The notes: generated by a model not told the origin, from the letters alone. Positions 1-6,820 are shown, counted from the stretch's first letter. The stretch is 10,101 nt of DNA from Pseudomonadota bacterium (GCA_023417665.1 JAEZFA010000007.1:1-10101), one strand, 5' to 3'. Program-made: numbers and translations.

Positions 1-915
1 ACCTGGACCGTTGCCGTTAACGGCAGTGGCCAGCTCGAAGTCACCGCGGACGACGCTGCTGACACGCTGACAATCTCCGGCAACGGCGCCGACAGCGCAT
101 TCGGCACGACCACGACCTCGAGCCTCGTTAACGCTGACATCGGCGCTCTCTCCGGCACCATGACCGTGCAGGTTGGCTCGGCCGCGGCGCAGACGCTGAC
201 CTTCGGCGCCGGCGAAATTGAATCTCGCGCGGACCTTCTGGCTGCCCTCGGGAACCTCACAGGTGTCACCGCGACGATCAATGCCGACGACGAGATCGAA
301 ATCACCTCGACCTCTTCGGATAGTGTCACGCTCGGCGGCACCATCGATCTGTCCGACCTTGGCCTCACCGCGGGTGAAGTCGAACCGACCGCCACGATCG
401 GTACGCCGAACGCGACCCGCGCTTCGCTGCAGACCGACTTCAACGACCTGTTGACGCAGATTTCGCAGCTCGCTGCGGACGCTTCGTTCAACGGCGTGAA
501 CCTTCTGAACGGCGACAGCCTCTCGGTCGTGTTCAACGAAGACGGTTCGTCCTCGATGTCGATCAACGGCGTGACCTTCGATGCGGATGGCCTCGGCCTC
601 TCCGCGCAGACGGGCACCGCCTTCCAGGACAACGCGGCCATCAACGCGGTTATCACCTCGCTCGACGCGGCGACCTCCACGCTGCGCACCCAGTCTTCGA
701 CCTTCGGTTCGAAGCTCTCGGTCGTGCAGACCCGTCAGGACTTCACCAAGAACCTGATCAACGTTCTGCAGGTCGGTGCTGACAACCTGACGCTCGCCGA
801 CTCGAACGAGGAAGGTGCCAACCTCCTCGCCCTGCAGACCCGTCAGTCGCTGTCGACCTCGGCGCTGTCGATGGCCGTGCAGGCGGACCAGAACGTCCTT
901 CGCCTGCTCCAGTAA
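1..915 (+). CDS. fliC: Flagellin, C-terminal part (5' end outside window)
   Basis: Filament subunit, exported by the flagellar type III apparatus and polymerised outside the cell. The reading frame is open from base 1 to the TAA at 913-915, giving 304 visible residues; the start and the N-terminal D0/D1 helices lie outside the window. An internal ATG at 160 is not the real start, because the same frame continues upstream with flagellin-like sequence. The first ~135 residues are Thr/Ser/Asp/Gly-rich, predicted beta-type, surface-exposed variable domain with degenerate repeated modules. Next comes a segment containing ASFNGVNLLNG, then a helical C-terminal domain with the typical stretch FTKNLINVLQVGADNLTLAD and an end in NVLRLLQ, the usual flagellin terminus. 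There are no visible cysteines, as usual for flagellin. The size suggests a long flagellin like those of Bradyrhizobium thick flagella. A terminator follows, then flbT. Family assignment is certain; the choice of paralogue name is not. Confidence 0.95.
   Translation, partial: TWTVAVNGSGQLEVTADDAADTLTISGNGADSAFGTTTTSSLVNADIGALSGTMTVQVGSAAAQTLTFGAGEIESRADLLAALGNLTGVTATINADDEIEITSTSSDSVTLGGTIDLSDLGLTAGEVEPTATIGTPNATRASLQTDFNDLLTQISQLAADASFNGVNLLNGDSLSVVFNEDGSSSMSINGVTFDADGLGLSAQTGTAFQDNAAINAVITSLDAATSTLRTQSSTFGSKLSVVQTRQDFTKNLINVLQVGADNLTLADSNEEGANLLALQTRQSLSTSALSMAVQADQNVLRLLQ
4..372 (+). repeat. Degenerate repeated beta modules in the flagellin variable domain
   Basis: Two stretches of the flagellin (about 4-111 and 262-372) share a pattern: a beta strand ending in Asn, a short acidic or Gly turn, [LI]-E-[VI]-T, an Asp/Ser-rich turn, then a [TS]-[LV]-T-[IL]-type strand followed by Gly. 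The first reads VNGSGQLEVT and the second INADDEIEIT at the core. Between them lies SRADLLAALGNLTG, a short helix before the strand pair that resembles the 'flagellin IN' motif of other flagellins and hook-associated proteins. Similarity is at protein level only and was found by eye. More copies may lie upstream of the window. Confidence 0.45.
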
Positions 916-939
916 GCAGACGAAACATCCAAATACCGG

Positions 940-971
940 CGGCGGGGCCAAAAGCCCCGCCGTTTTCTTTT
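940..971 (+). terminator. Rho-independent terminator after flagellin
   Basis: A perfect 9-bp GC-rich stem (CGGCGGGGC at 940-948 with GCCCCGCCG at 954-962) encloses a 5-base loop (CAAAA) and is followed by a T-rich run (963-971, one C). It lies 24 bases after the flagellin stop codon and probably ends the abundant flagellin mRNA, which would partly uncouple flbT-flaF from flagellin transcription. Confidence 0.9.
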
Positions 972-1048
972 GGGAGAGTTGAAAGCCCGGGTGGTTTCGC
1001 GCAGCTTCGGCGGTAAGCGGGTCTGGGCTGATTCGGAGGAGCACGAAG

Positions 1049-1432
1049 ATGGGCTTGAAGGTCGAACTGAAGCCTGGCGAACGCATCATCATCGGCGAGT
1101 CGATCGTTACCAACGACGACCAGCGGACCCGGCTCGTCATCGAGGGCGATGCGCCGATCCTTCGCGAGAAGGACATCATGACGGTCGAAGAGGCCGACAC
1201 CCCCTGCAAGCGCGTCTATCTGGTCGTGCAGCTCATGTATCTGAGCCGCGACCCGCAGAACCATCACGATGCGTATTTCCGGCTGGTGAAAGAGATCATC
1301 GCAGCGGCGCCGAGCACCGCGGCGTATTTCGACCGCGTCAATAATCAGATTTTAACCGGGAATAGCTACAAAGCTCTCAAAGAGGCACACTCCCTCATAG
1401 AGTACGAGAAGGAACTGCTCGCGAATGCGTGA
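1049..1432 (+). CDS. flbT: Flagellar biosynthesis repressor FlbT
   Basis: FlbT is a small cytoplasmic protein of alphaproteobacteria. In Caulobacter it binds the 5' leader of flagellin mRNA and lowers its stability or translation until the hook is finished; in some rhizobia it acts positively. The 127-residue product is full length for the family and has the characteristic N-terminal strands (LKVELKPGERIIIGESIVTN, residues 3-22), an ILREKDIMT segment, the conserved CKRVYLVVQLMYL helix near the middle, and a C-terminal helical part with VNNQILTGNSYKALKEAHSL. The start is set by a strong ribosome site, GGAGGAGC, about 10 bases upstream; a longer in-window frame from 970 is in another register. 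The gene overlaps flaF by 8 bases. No clear promoter was found between the flagellin terminator and this gene, so it may depend on read-through or on an unrecognised promoter. Confidence 0.95.
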   Translation: MGLKVELKPGERIIIGESIVTNDDQRTRLVIEGDAPILREKDIMTVEEADTPCKRVYLVVQLMYLSRDPQNHHDAYFRLVKEIIAAAPSTAAYFDRVNNQILTGNSYKALKEAHSLIEYEKELLANA

Positions 1433-1805
1433 TGCGGCCAATACCTACGCGAAGAATGCCCTGTCCACCGGTAGCCCCCGCGAACTCGAAGCCCAGCTCC
1501 TGATGCGCGCTGCAGCCAAGCTCCAGGCCGTACGCGATGGCGCATTGGTAAAGAACGAAGAAGTCGTTTCCGCACTTCGCTACAATCGCCGGCTCTGGAT
1601 CCTGTTCGGAGGCTCCGTCGGCCGTCCCGAAAATCCGCTTCCCGCGCCGATCAAGCAGAACCTTGCCAACCTCGCGAGCTTCATCGTCCGCCATTCGCTC
1701 TCGCTGGAAACCTCGACCGAGGGCACCGCGGACCGCGTCGGCGTCCTGATCAACATCAATCGCGAGATCGCCGCCGGGCTACGCACGACCCAGCAGGCCG
1801 CCTGA
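1425..1805 (+). CDS. flaF: Flagellar protein FlaF
   Basis: FlaF works with FlbT. In Caulobacter it binds flagellin, is needed for flagellin export and translation, and counteracts FlbT. The product is 126 residues, normal for the family. The N-terminal signature is present (AANTYAKNAL, then SPRELEAQLLMRAAAKLQ at about residues 17-34), followed by the conserved RYNRRLWILF segment and the C-terminal ANLASFIVRHSL and LININREIAAGL helices. The protein is predicted wholly helical and cytoplasmic, without signal peptide or membrane segment. The ATG lies inside the end of flbT (8-base overlap, different frame), with the purine-rich GAGAAGGA (1406-1413) upstream as a likely ribosome site, so translational coupling is likely. 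The order here is flbT then flaF, whereas Sinorhizobium-type clusters have flaF before flbT. A hairpin terminator follows 24 bases after the stop. Confidence 0.93.
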   Translation: MRDAANTYAKNALSTGSPRELEAQLLMRAAAKLQAVRDGALVKNEEVVSALRYNRRLWILFGGSVGRPENPLPAPIKQNLANLASFIVRHSLSLETSTEGTADRVGVLININREIAAGLRTTQQAA

Positions 1806-1828
1806 ATCGGACAACAGACCGAACAAAC

Positions 1829-1862
1829 AAAAAGCCGCGGGCGCACTACCCGCGGCTTTTTT
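1829..1862. terminator. Bidirectional terminator between flaF and flgL
   Basis: A perfect 11-bp inverted repeat (AAAGCCGCGGG at 1831-1841 with CCCGCGGCTTT at 1849-1859) has a 7-base loop. It is preceded by further A residues (from 1829) and followed by T residues (to 1862), so it gives stem plus U-run when read in either direction. It sits 24 bases after the flaF stop and 13 bases after the flgL stop, and would end both converging flagellar transcripts. Confidence 0.92.
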
Positions 1863-1875
1863 GTTTTACGGACGG

Positions 1876-3384
1876 CTAGAGGAAGTTCACCAGCGAAAGC
1901 TGCGAAAGCATTGCGGTCACCTGCAGGGAAGCCTGCATGCGCGTGTTCAGCGCGAGCAGCTTCACGCCGATCTCTTCCTCGGTGACGTCCTCGATCTCGG
2001 AAATCATGTCCTGCAGCACCGGCGAACGCTCGGCGAGGCGCTGCTTAGCGCTTTGCGCGGACAAGTTTGCACCGGCGATTTCGGTCTGGATCGCCTCGAT
2101 CTGCTGCATGCCGGAAGGCACGTCCATCGCGGCCCCGACACGCGACGCAAGTGCATAATAGGCATCGCGTGAATTCGGATCGGTCGACGAGAACGTCATT
2201 GCGGCGAACACCGCTTCGTTCTGGACGATCCAGCGGATGCCTTCTTCGTTGGCGCGCGCGCCGTAATTGACCGTGATCGCGTCGTCCACCCGCGCCATGG
2301 CCGTGCTGCGCGCGTTGTCCGTGCCGGCATCGCCCAGATACCAGGAGATCGTATTCGCGGTCGTCCCGTCCGTCATCGCAGTCGCGGCATAGAACGGTGG
2401 CGCGCCAGCGATGCGCTGCGGCGGATTGGAGGCATCGGTGGCAAAAAAGTCGTTGCCGGCCTTCATCGCGGAAGCCGCTACCAGCTCGGTACCGCCGAGG
2501 CGTTGCAGCTCCGTATCGAGCGCCGCGGTTATGTTCGCGGCAGTATCGGCAGGCGTCGCGCCGATCGTGAATTCGCCATCGCCCGGAGGCGAGGCAGTCG
2601 TCGCGGTAAGCTCGATTGCGGTGCTGGTGCCGTCGGGCATCGCAAGCGAAATCCGCATGGCCCCGCCAGCCGGCGGATTGGACGCGCCAAGATCGATCGA
2701 TAATGCCGCCGGCGCGGCGGAAGGTCCGGTGATCGTGGCACCGAAGCTCGACGTCGCTCCCGTGATCTTGAAACCGAACGGATGCGCGCCGTCTTCTTCC
2801 AGCGAGATGACGCTTCCTGCCGCCGCGTTGACCACGATCCGGCCGCGCTGATCCGCACCCTGATCCGCCTGCAGGCGTTCGCTGATGATCTGCTTGAGAC
2901 CGGCTTGCGCACCCTCACCGTTTAGAATGCGGGACATAGTGTCCGTCGCTTTGGTATCGGTAGCGCGCCCCGAAAACAGATAACGCCCGCCCGCATCGGC
3001 ATTGAGCAGGCTCAGCATTTCGCCGAGACGGCCGGCGGCGGAACGTTGGGCCGCGGTTTGTCCGTCCTGCACCAGCGCATAGTCGATCGGCGCGGTCAGG
3101 TCGGCGCGCGTCTCGTTTCGGATATCCCCGATGCGCTGAAGCGAAATGTTCATCAGCGACACGCGCGTTTCGAGATTTGTGGCATTCGACTGGAACACCG
3201 CGGTGCTGGAAAGCTGCGCGCGAAGATTGAGCACGAGGCCGGCGCCTAACCCAAGACCGCCATAGGTATCGGCCCGCTTGCCGGTGCCGAGCTGGCGCTG
3301 CAGATCCGATAGCTGGTCGCGCATCTGCGAGATCGTGCGCGCCGCCATCATGGTCGACAGGCTGGTCGAGGCAAGAGCGTTCAT
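1876..3384 (-). CDS. flgL: Flagellar hook-associated protein 3 (FlgL), enlarged
   Basis: FlgL (HAP3) is the second junction protein, placed between FlgK and the first flagellin subunits, and is exported by the flagellar type III system. The product is 502 residues against about 317 in E. coli. Residues 1-150 are helical, flagellin-like D0/D1, including the typical GGRYLFSG (132-139). Residues ~426-502 form the C-terminal helices and end in LLALNTRMQASLQVTAMLSQ then LSLVNFL, very like flagellin and FlgL termini. The extra length lies in the middle (about 181-350), a Gly/Ala/Thr-rich, beta-type region with the module FTIGATPADTAANITAAL. The start ATG is 4 bases after flgK, with GAGGGT lying in the last flgK codons as ribosome site. 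It is the last gene of flgE-flgK-flgL. FlgL rather than flagellin is chosen from its position after flgK and its low N-terminal flagellin similarity. Confidence 0.93.
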   Translation of the reverse strand: MNALASTSLSTMMAARTISQMRDQLSDLQRQLGTGKRADTYGGLGLGAGLVLNLRAQLSSTAVFQSNATNLETRVSLMNISLQRIGDIRNETRADLTAPIDYALVQDGQTAAQRSAAGRLGEMLSLLNADAGGRYLFSGRATDTKATDTMSRILNGEGAQAGLKQIISERLQADQGADQRGRIVVNAAAGSVISLEEDGAHPFGFKITGATSSFGATITGPSAAPAALSIDLGASNPPAGGAMRISLAMPDGTSTAIELTATTASPPGDGEFTIGATPADTAANITAALDTELQRLGGTELVAASAMKAGNDFFATDASNPPQRIAGAPPFYAATAMTDGTTANTISWYLGDAGTDNARSTAMARVDDAITVNYGARANEEGIRWIVQNEAVFAAMTFSSTDPNSRDAYYALASRVGAAMDVPSGMQQIEAIQTEIAGANLSAQSAKQRLAERSPVLQDMISEIEDVTEEEIGVKLLALNTRMQASLQVTAMLSQLSLVNFL

Positions 3385-3388
3385 GCGA

Positions 3389-5254
3389 TTAGACCCTCAT
3401 CAGCAGGTCAAACATTTCCTTGACCGCCGTCATCACGCGCGCGTTGGCCGCATAGGCATTCTGAAGCGCAAGCAGACGTGCCATTTCCGAGTCGACATTG
3501 ACGCTGGTGCTTTCGGCGAAACGGTCCTGCAACGAGTTCAGCACCACGTCCTGGCCTTCCTTCAGGCGCAGCGCGTTGTCGGTCGCCGTGCTCTGATAGG
3601 AAATGACCTGCTGGGCGAAATTCACCACCGATCCGGAGAAAGGCGTGCCGACGCCGCCGATACCCGTGCTTGCGGAATAGCTTTGATTGACGCCGGTGAG
3701 TTGCTGCCACAGAAAGTCCGGACGAGTGGAATCGCCGGGCAGCGTATTGGCATCGAGATTGACGAGGCCGGCCGAATTCGCGAGCAGGCTTGAATTGACC
3801 GCGATGCGCGAAGCGAAACCTAGCTTCTGCTGCACCCCGCCGCTCACGAGGTTGGAGTAAAGCGCGTTCGAGCTACCGTCGACGAAGAACGGCAGCGACG
3901 GATCTCCCGAGCCGATGACGCTCGTGGTGACGTTCGCGCTCAATGCGTCGATATTGACAAGATCGGGCGCACCGTCGTCGAGCACCCGCAGGATTGATCC
4001 ACTAGGATTGTCGAACTGCACGTCGGGGCCGAGCGCAGCATTCAGCGCCGCGAGCGCCCCGGCGACACCGCCGGAAAAATCAATCCCGATCACCTGATCG
4101 TTGGGATCGGTGGTATGGGTATTGGAAAGCGGCAGCGACGACGGATCGTCCACCCGCACGATCGTTACGCGGTGGGTCGTTGGGCCCGCATTGTCGGTAT
4201 AGGTCAGCGAAATCGAGTTGCCGTTCTGGAGCGACGCAAGATCGATCTCAAAGCCGCTTTGCGCGCCCGAGGTCGTCGCGGTGCTTCCGACCGTACGGCT
4301 GGAGAGCGACGTCGCAAGCGCATGAGCGATTTCGTCGAGCTGGGCCTGCGCTTTCACGAGGATATCGTCGCGCAGCTCGATCAGGCCCGCGATCTTGCCC
4401 GAGCGGATCGCGTTATCCGCAATCAGGTCGAGGGAAAAGCCGTTCGGCGCGACCAGCTTGATCGAACCAGTCCCTGAGAGCGACGGATCGCTGTTCCACG
4501 TCGATTGCGCACTCAGCGGCCGTTCGTCGAACGCGAGTTGAGAAGCCTGCATATCGAACAGGCTCATGCCGGCATTGGTGAAGATCGAAATCTGGTTCTT
4601 GCCGTTCGACGTGACCTGGATGTCGATCAGTCCCGCAAGCTCAAGCACGGCGTTGTCGCGTTTATCGAGCAACGCGCCGAGTTCCACGTCCTGGCCGCTG
4701 AGCGAGATGATCTGGTTCTGCGTACTCTCGATCGTTTTCAAGAGGTTGTTGACGCGATCAACCGCGTCAGCCAGTCCGCTTTCGGCCTGATTGCGCATCA
4801 TCGTGACGTCGCTGGAAAGCGTATTCAGCTTCTGCGCCATGACCTGCGCGGCGTTCAGCACCGACTGCCGCGTTGCGACCGATTGCGGGTCGGCCGAAAG
4901 CGCCTGCAGCGAGTTGGTGAAGCCGTTGATAATGGTATCGAGCGCGCTGGCGGAGCCGGGCTCGCCATACATCTTGTCGATCTGCTGACGGAAGGTCGCG
5001 ATGATATCGATATAGTTCGAACCGGCGAATTCCGTGCGCAGCTGCCGCTGCACATAGATGTCGAGTTCGCGATTGACGCCGCCGACCCGGACCCCGACGC
5101 CGCTGCCGCCGGCGGTCGCCGTTTCGAGCGATACGGTCTTGCGCGAATAGCCGGGCGTTTCGGCGTTAGCGACGTTGGTCGCGACGACGTTGATGCCGAT
5201 CTGCGTCGCCCGGAGACCGCTTAGCGCCGACGATAATGCGCTTGTCAAACCCAT
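3389..5254 (-). CDS. flgK: Flagellar hook-associated protein 1 (FlgK)
   Basis: FlgK (HAP1) is the first junction protein on the hook, exported by the flagellar type III apparatus after the hook-length switch. The product is 621 residues, somewhat longer than E. coli FlgK (547). The N terminus carries the rod/hook family signature (ALSGLRATQIGINVVATNVA at 9-28, then NAETPGYSRK). The central helical region has the FlgK-type stretches GASALDTIINGF-like (SASALDTIINGF here) and LLDKRDNAVLELAGLIDI. The C terminus has SVNVDSEMARLLALQNAYAA then NARVMTAVKEMFDLLMRV (about 584-621), the usual axial-protein tail. The ATG at 5252-5254 is preceded by GAAGG about 11 bases upstream. The gene is 22 bases after flgE and 4 before flgL, so it is likely co-transcribed from the sigma-54-type promoter upstream of flgE. 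Long plus-strand frames opposite it are codon-bias shadows. Confidence 0.96.
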   Translation of the reverse strand: MGLTSALSSALSGLRATQIGINVVATNVANAETPGYSRKTVSLETATAGGSGVGVRVGGVNRELDIYVQRQLRTEFAGSNYIDIIATFRQQIDKMYGEPGSASALDTIINGFTNSLQALSADPQSVATRQSVLNAAQVMAQKLNTLSSDVTMMRNQAESGLADAVDRVNNLLKTIESTQNQIISLSGQDVELGALLDKRDNAVLELAGLIDIQVTSNGKNQISIFTNAGMSLFDMQASQLAFDERPLSAQSTWNSDPSLSGTGSIKLVAPNGFSLDLIADNAIRSGKIAGLIELRDDILVKAQAQLDEIAHALATSLSSRTVGSTATTSGAQSGFEIDLASLQNGNSISLTYTDNAGPTTHRVTIVRVDDPSSLPLSNTHTTDPNDQVIGIDFSGGVAGALAALNAALGPDVQFDNPSGSILRVLDDGAPDLVNIDALSANVTTSVIGSGDPSLPFFVDGSSNALYSNLVSGGVQQKLGFASRIAVNSSLLANSAGLVNLDANTLPGDSTRPDFLWQQLTGVNQSYSASTGIGGVGTPFSGSVVNFAQQVISYQSTATDNALRLKEGQDVVLNSLQDRFAESTSVNVDSEMARLLALQNAYAANARVMTAVKEMFDLLMRV

Positions 5255-5276
5255 CGCTTATTCGCCTTCATCGCTG

Positions 5277-6659
5277 CTAGCGGACCATATTGATGGTTTC
5301 TTGGAGCATCTGATCGGCTGTCGTGACGATGCGCGTATTCGCGGCGTAAGCCTGCTGCGTCACGATCAGCTTCGTGAATTCGTCCGCAATGTCGGTGTTG
5401 GAGCCTTCGAGCGAGCTGCCGACAATCGCGCCCGAGGCGCCCATGATCGGCGGACCCGAATCCGCCGTGGCTTCGAACGCGCCGCCGTCGAGCCGCTTCA
5501 GCGCATTCTCGCCTAGGAAACTGACGAGCGGGATCTCCGCGATGTCGATGGCGCGGCCGTTGGAATAGCTCGCGACGACACGACCCTTGTCGTTCACCGC
5601 GATCGAGGTCAGTTCGCCCGCTGCATAGCCGTTCTGGTCGAGCCTGTTCACTTTGACGACGCCGTTGGCATCCGCAAATTGCGTAATGCCGGACTGACCG
5701 TGAGAAAGCGTGACGTCGCCGATGGCGACACCGTTGATCGTGAGGCCTGTCAGCGTCACCGCAGGCACGTTCGGGGTCAGCACGCCGCTTGCGTCGAAGG
5801 TGTAGACCTGGCCCGAGTTGCGCCAGGCGACGTCGGTGTTCCCGGCGTTGGAATTCTCAAGATAGAACATTTCCCACGTATCGGTGCCGCCCGTGGCCGC
5901 GGAGTCGGTCTTCACCCAGCGCATCTGCACGTTCATCTCGTTGCCGAGTGAATCGTAAACCGTGATCGCGCCGCCGGCGATCGACTGTTCGAGAAAGGTC
6001 GTTACGTCGGCGCCTTCCACCGTACCGTCGCCGGCCGCGAGCGGGTCGGTATTGGCAAATGCCGTGGTCTGGATCAGTTCGCTGCCCGGCGTATCGGGCG
6101 CGGCGGTGTAAGCCTGGGTTCGCGGGAGGCTCGCGAGGTTTGCGCGATAGTCGATCACGGTCGTCGCCTGCGACGGCAGGAAGTCGTTGGTGAACTGCAA
6201 TACCTCGGGCACGCTGCCGACCGGATTGCCGGTCACGGGATCGAGCGGCAGCGCCTTGAGATAGTAGCCGGACCCGTTGACGAGATAGCCGTCCTTGTCG
6301 AGTTCGAAGTCGCCGCGGCGGGTATAAAGATCGACGCCGACGAAAACCGGGTTGCCGTCCGGAAAGCTCGTCGGCTTCTGCACGACGAAATAGCCCTCGC
6401 CCTTGATCGCCATATAGGTGCTGACGCCGGCGGTCTGGATATCGCCCTGCACCGAGTTGGTCTGTCTCGACAGTGCAAGCACGCCGCCGGAGGACTGGCG
6501 GGTGGCGCTGGAGCTCGCGACCATGTCGGCGAAACTGGTGTCGACCCGCTTGAAGCCGGTCGTCTGCGAATTGGCGATGTTGCCGGAAATATTCTCGAGC
6601 GCGAAGGACTGCGCCTGCAGGCCGCCGACCGCGTTCGTCATTGCACCGAAGATACCCAT
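5277..6659 (-). CDS. flgE: Flagellar hook protein FlgE
   Basis: FlgE is the subunit of the flagellar hook, exported through the rod and polymerised under the hook cap. With the chosen start the product is 460 residues (E. coli 402). Seen in the sequence: an N-terminal axial domain (MTNAVGGLQAQSFALENISG, then NIANSQTTGFKR, to residue 38); the D1 motifs IKGEGYFVV and TRRGDFELDKDGYLV; a variable central region; and the C-terminal SLEGSNTDIADEF then LIVTQQAYAANTRIVTTADQ tail (to 460). The frame is open upstream to 6701, but the start at 6657-6659 (MGIFGAM) is preferred. It matches the usual short N terminus of hook proteins, and a strong ribosome site, GGAGGA (6666-6671), lies 6 bases before it. 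The gene is first in the flgE-flgK-flgL series and has a complete sigma-54-type promoter about 50 bases upstream. Confidence 0.95.
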   Translation of the reverse strand: MGIFGAMTNAVGGLQAQSFALENISGNIANSQTTGFKRVDTSFADMVASSSATRQSSGGVLALSRQTNSVQGDIQTAGVSTYMAIKGEGYFVVQKPTSFPDGNPVFVGVDLYTRRGDFELDKDGYLVNGSGYYLKALPLDPVTGNPVGSVPEVLQFTNDFLPSQATTVIDYRANLASLPRTQAYTAAPDTPGSELIQTTAFANTDPLAAGDGTVEGADVTTFLEQSIAGGAITVYDSLGNEMNVQMRWVKTDSAATGGTDTWEMFYLENSNAGNTDVAWRNSGQVYTFDASGVLTPNVPAVTLTGLTINGVAIGDVTLSHGQSGITQFADANGVVKVNRLDQNGYAAGELTSIAVNDKGRVVASYSNGRAIDIAEIPLVSFLGENALKRLDGGAFEATADSGPPIMGASGAIVGSSLEGSNTDIADEFTKLIVTQQAYAANTRIVTTADQMLQETINMVR

Positions 6660-6665
6660 AACTCT

Positions 6666-6671
6666 TCCTCC
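6666..6671 (-). promoter_or_regulatory. Ribosome binding site deciding the flgE start
   Basis: Minus-strand GGAGGA lies 6 bases before the ATG at 6659-6657. It supports that start over the upstream in-frame ATG at 6701, which would add 14 residues not typical of hook proteins and would start only a few bases downstream of the promoter -12 element. Confidence 0.8.
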
Positions 6672-6708
6672 AGAAACCGGCCGCGCATGCGGGCCCCACA
6701 ACCGATTG

Positions 6709-6723
6709 GCAACGGCCGTGCCA
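6709..6723 (-). promoter_or_regulatory. Sigma-54 (-24/-12) promoter of flgE operon
   Basis: The minus strand reads TGGCACGGCCGTTGC. This matches every fixed position of the sigma-54 consensus TGGCACG-N4-TTGC, with exactly ten bases between the invariant GG (6722-6721) and GC (6710-6709). Transcription should begin near 6697, leaving a leader of about 38 bases before the flgE ATG that contains its ribosome site. Sigma-54 use at hook and junction genes is established for Caulobacter. The match was found by eye. Confidence 0.85.
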
Positions 6724-6736
6724 AATAGCGCCGGAG

Positions 6737-6749
6737 CAAGCCATTGATT
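6737..6749 (-). promoter_or_regulatory. Probable IHF binding site upstream of flgE promoter
   Basis: The minus strand reads AATCAATGGCTTG, which fits all nine defined positions of the IHF consensus WATCAA-N4-TTR. An A/T-rich run (about 6744-6766, on the side away from the promoter) flanks it, as is common at IHF sites. It lies between the sigma-54 promoter and two inverted repeats, where a DNA bend would bring an activator to the polymerase. Confidence 0.7.
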
Positions 6750-6785
6750 TTGCTATATTTTTTATGCACCGGACGGCGACCGGAG

Positions 6786-6800
6786 GTGCAGTCTTTGCCG
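6786..6800. promoter_or_regulatory. Candidate activator site A (imperfect inverted repeat)
   Basis: GTGCA-GTCTT-TGCCG has the same geometry as the neighbouring site: arms CGGCA/TGC(A/C)(C/G) around a 5-base centre, with one mismatched pair. It is centred near 6793, roughly 96 bases upstream of the predicted flgE start of transcription. From memory, the core resembles the ftr elements bound by FlbD in Caulobacter. The assignment to FlbD is inference. Confidence 0.45.
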
Positions 6801-6801
6801 C

Positions 6802-6820
6802 CCCGGCAAGTTCTGCCGGG
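6802..6820. promoter_or_regulatory. Candidate activator site B (perfect inverted repeat)
   Basis: CCCGGCA-AGTTC-TGCCGGG is a perfect 7-bp inverted repeat with a 5-base centre. It is centred at 6811, 18 bases from site A and about 114 bases upstream of the predicted flgE transcription start, the normal distance for a sigma-54 enhancer-binding protein. It could alternatively form a small RNA hairpin in the leader of the plus-strand ATPase gene, but there is no T-run, so it is not a terminator. Confidence 0.5.

Noticed and set aside
160..162. ATG as the start of a short flagellin
   Set aside because: The same frame is open to base 1 with continuous flagellin-type sequence, and a flagellin cannot lack its N-terminal helices.
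972..986. Possible sigma-54 promoter before flbT (GG and GC ten bases apart)
   Set aside because: Only the GG and GC and one further position match. The rest of the consensus is absent, and it begins right at the U-run of the flagellin terminator.
758..1267. 169-codon minus-strand frame across the flagellin end and flbT
   Set aside because: It runs antisense through a terminator and two confident genes, and its product resembles no family.
4505..5224. 239-codon open frame on the plus strand opposite flgK
   Set aside because: It is a shadow of high-GC codon use in flgK. The translation is rich in Arg, His and Asp without domain pattern, and flgK on the other strand is certain.
5857..6744. 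295-codon minus-strand frame overlapping flgE
   Set aside because: It is flgE read in another register, giving an Arg-rich low-complexity product, and its start would precede the flgE promoter.
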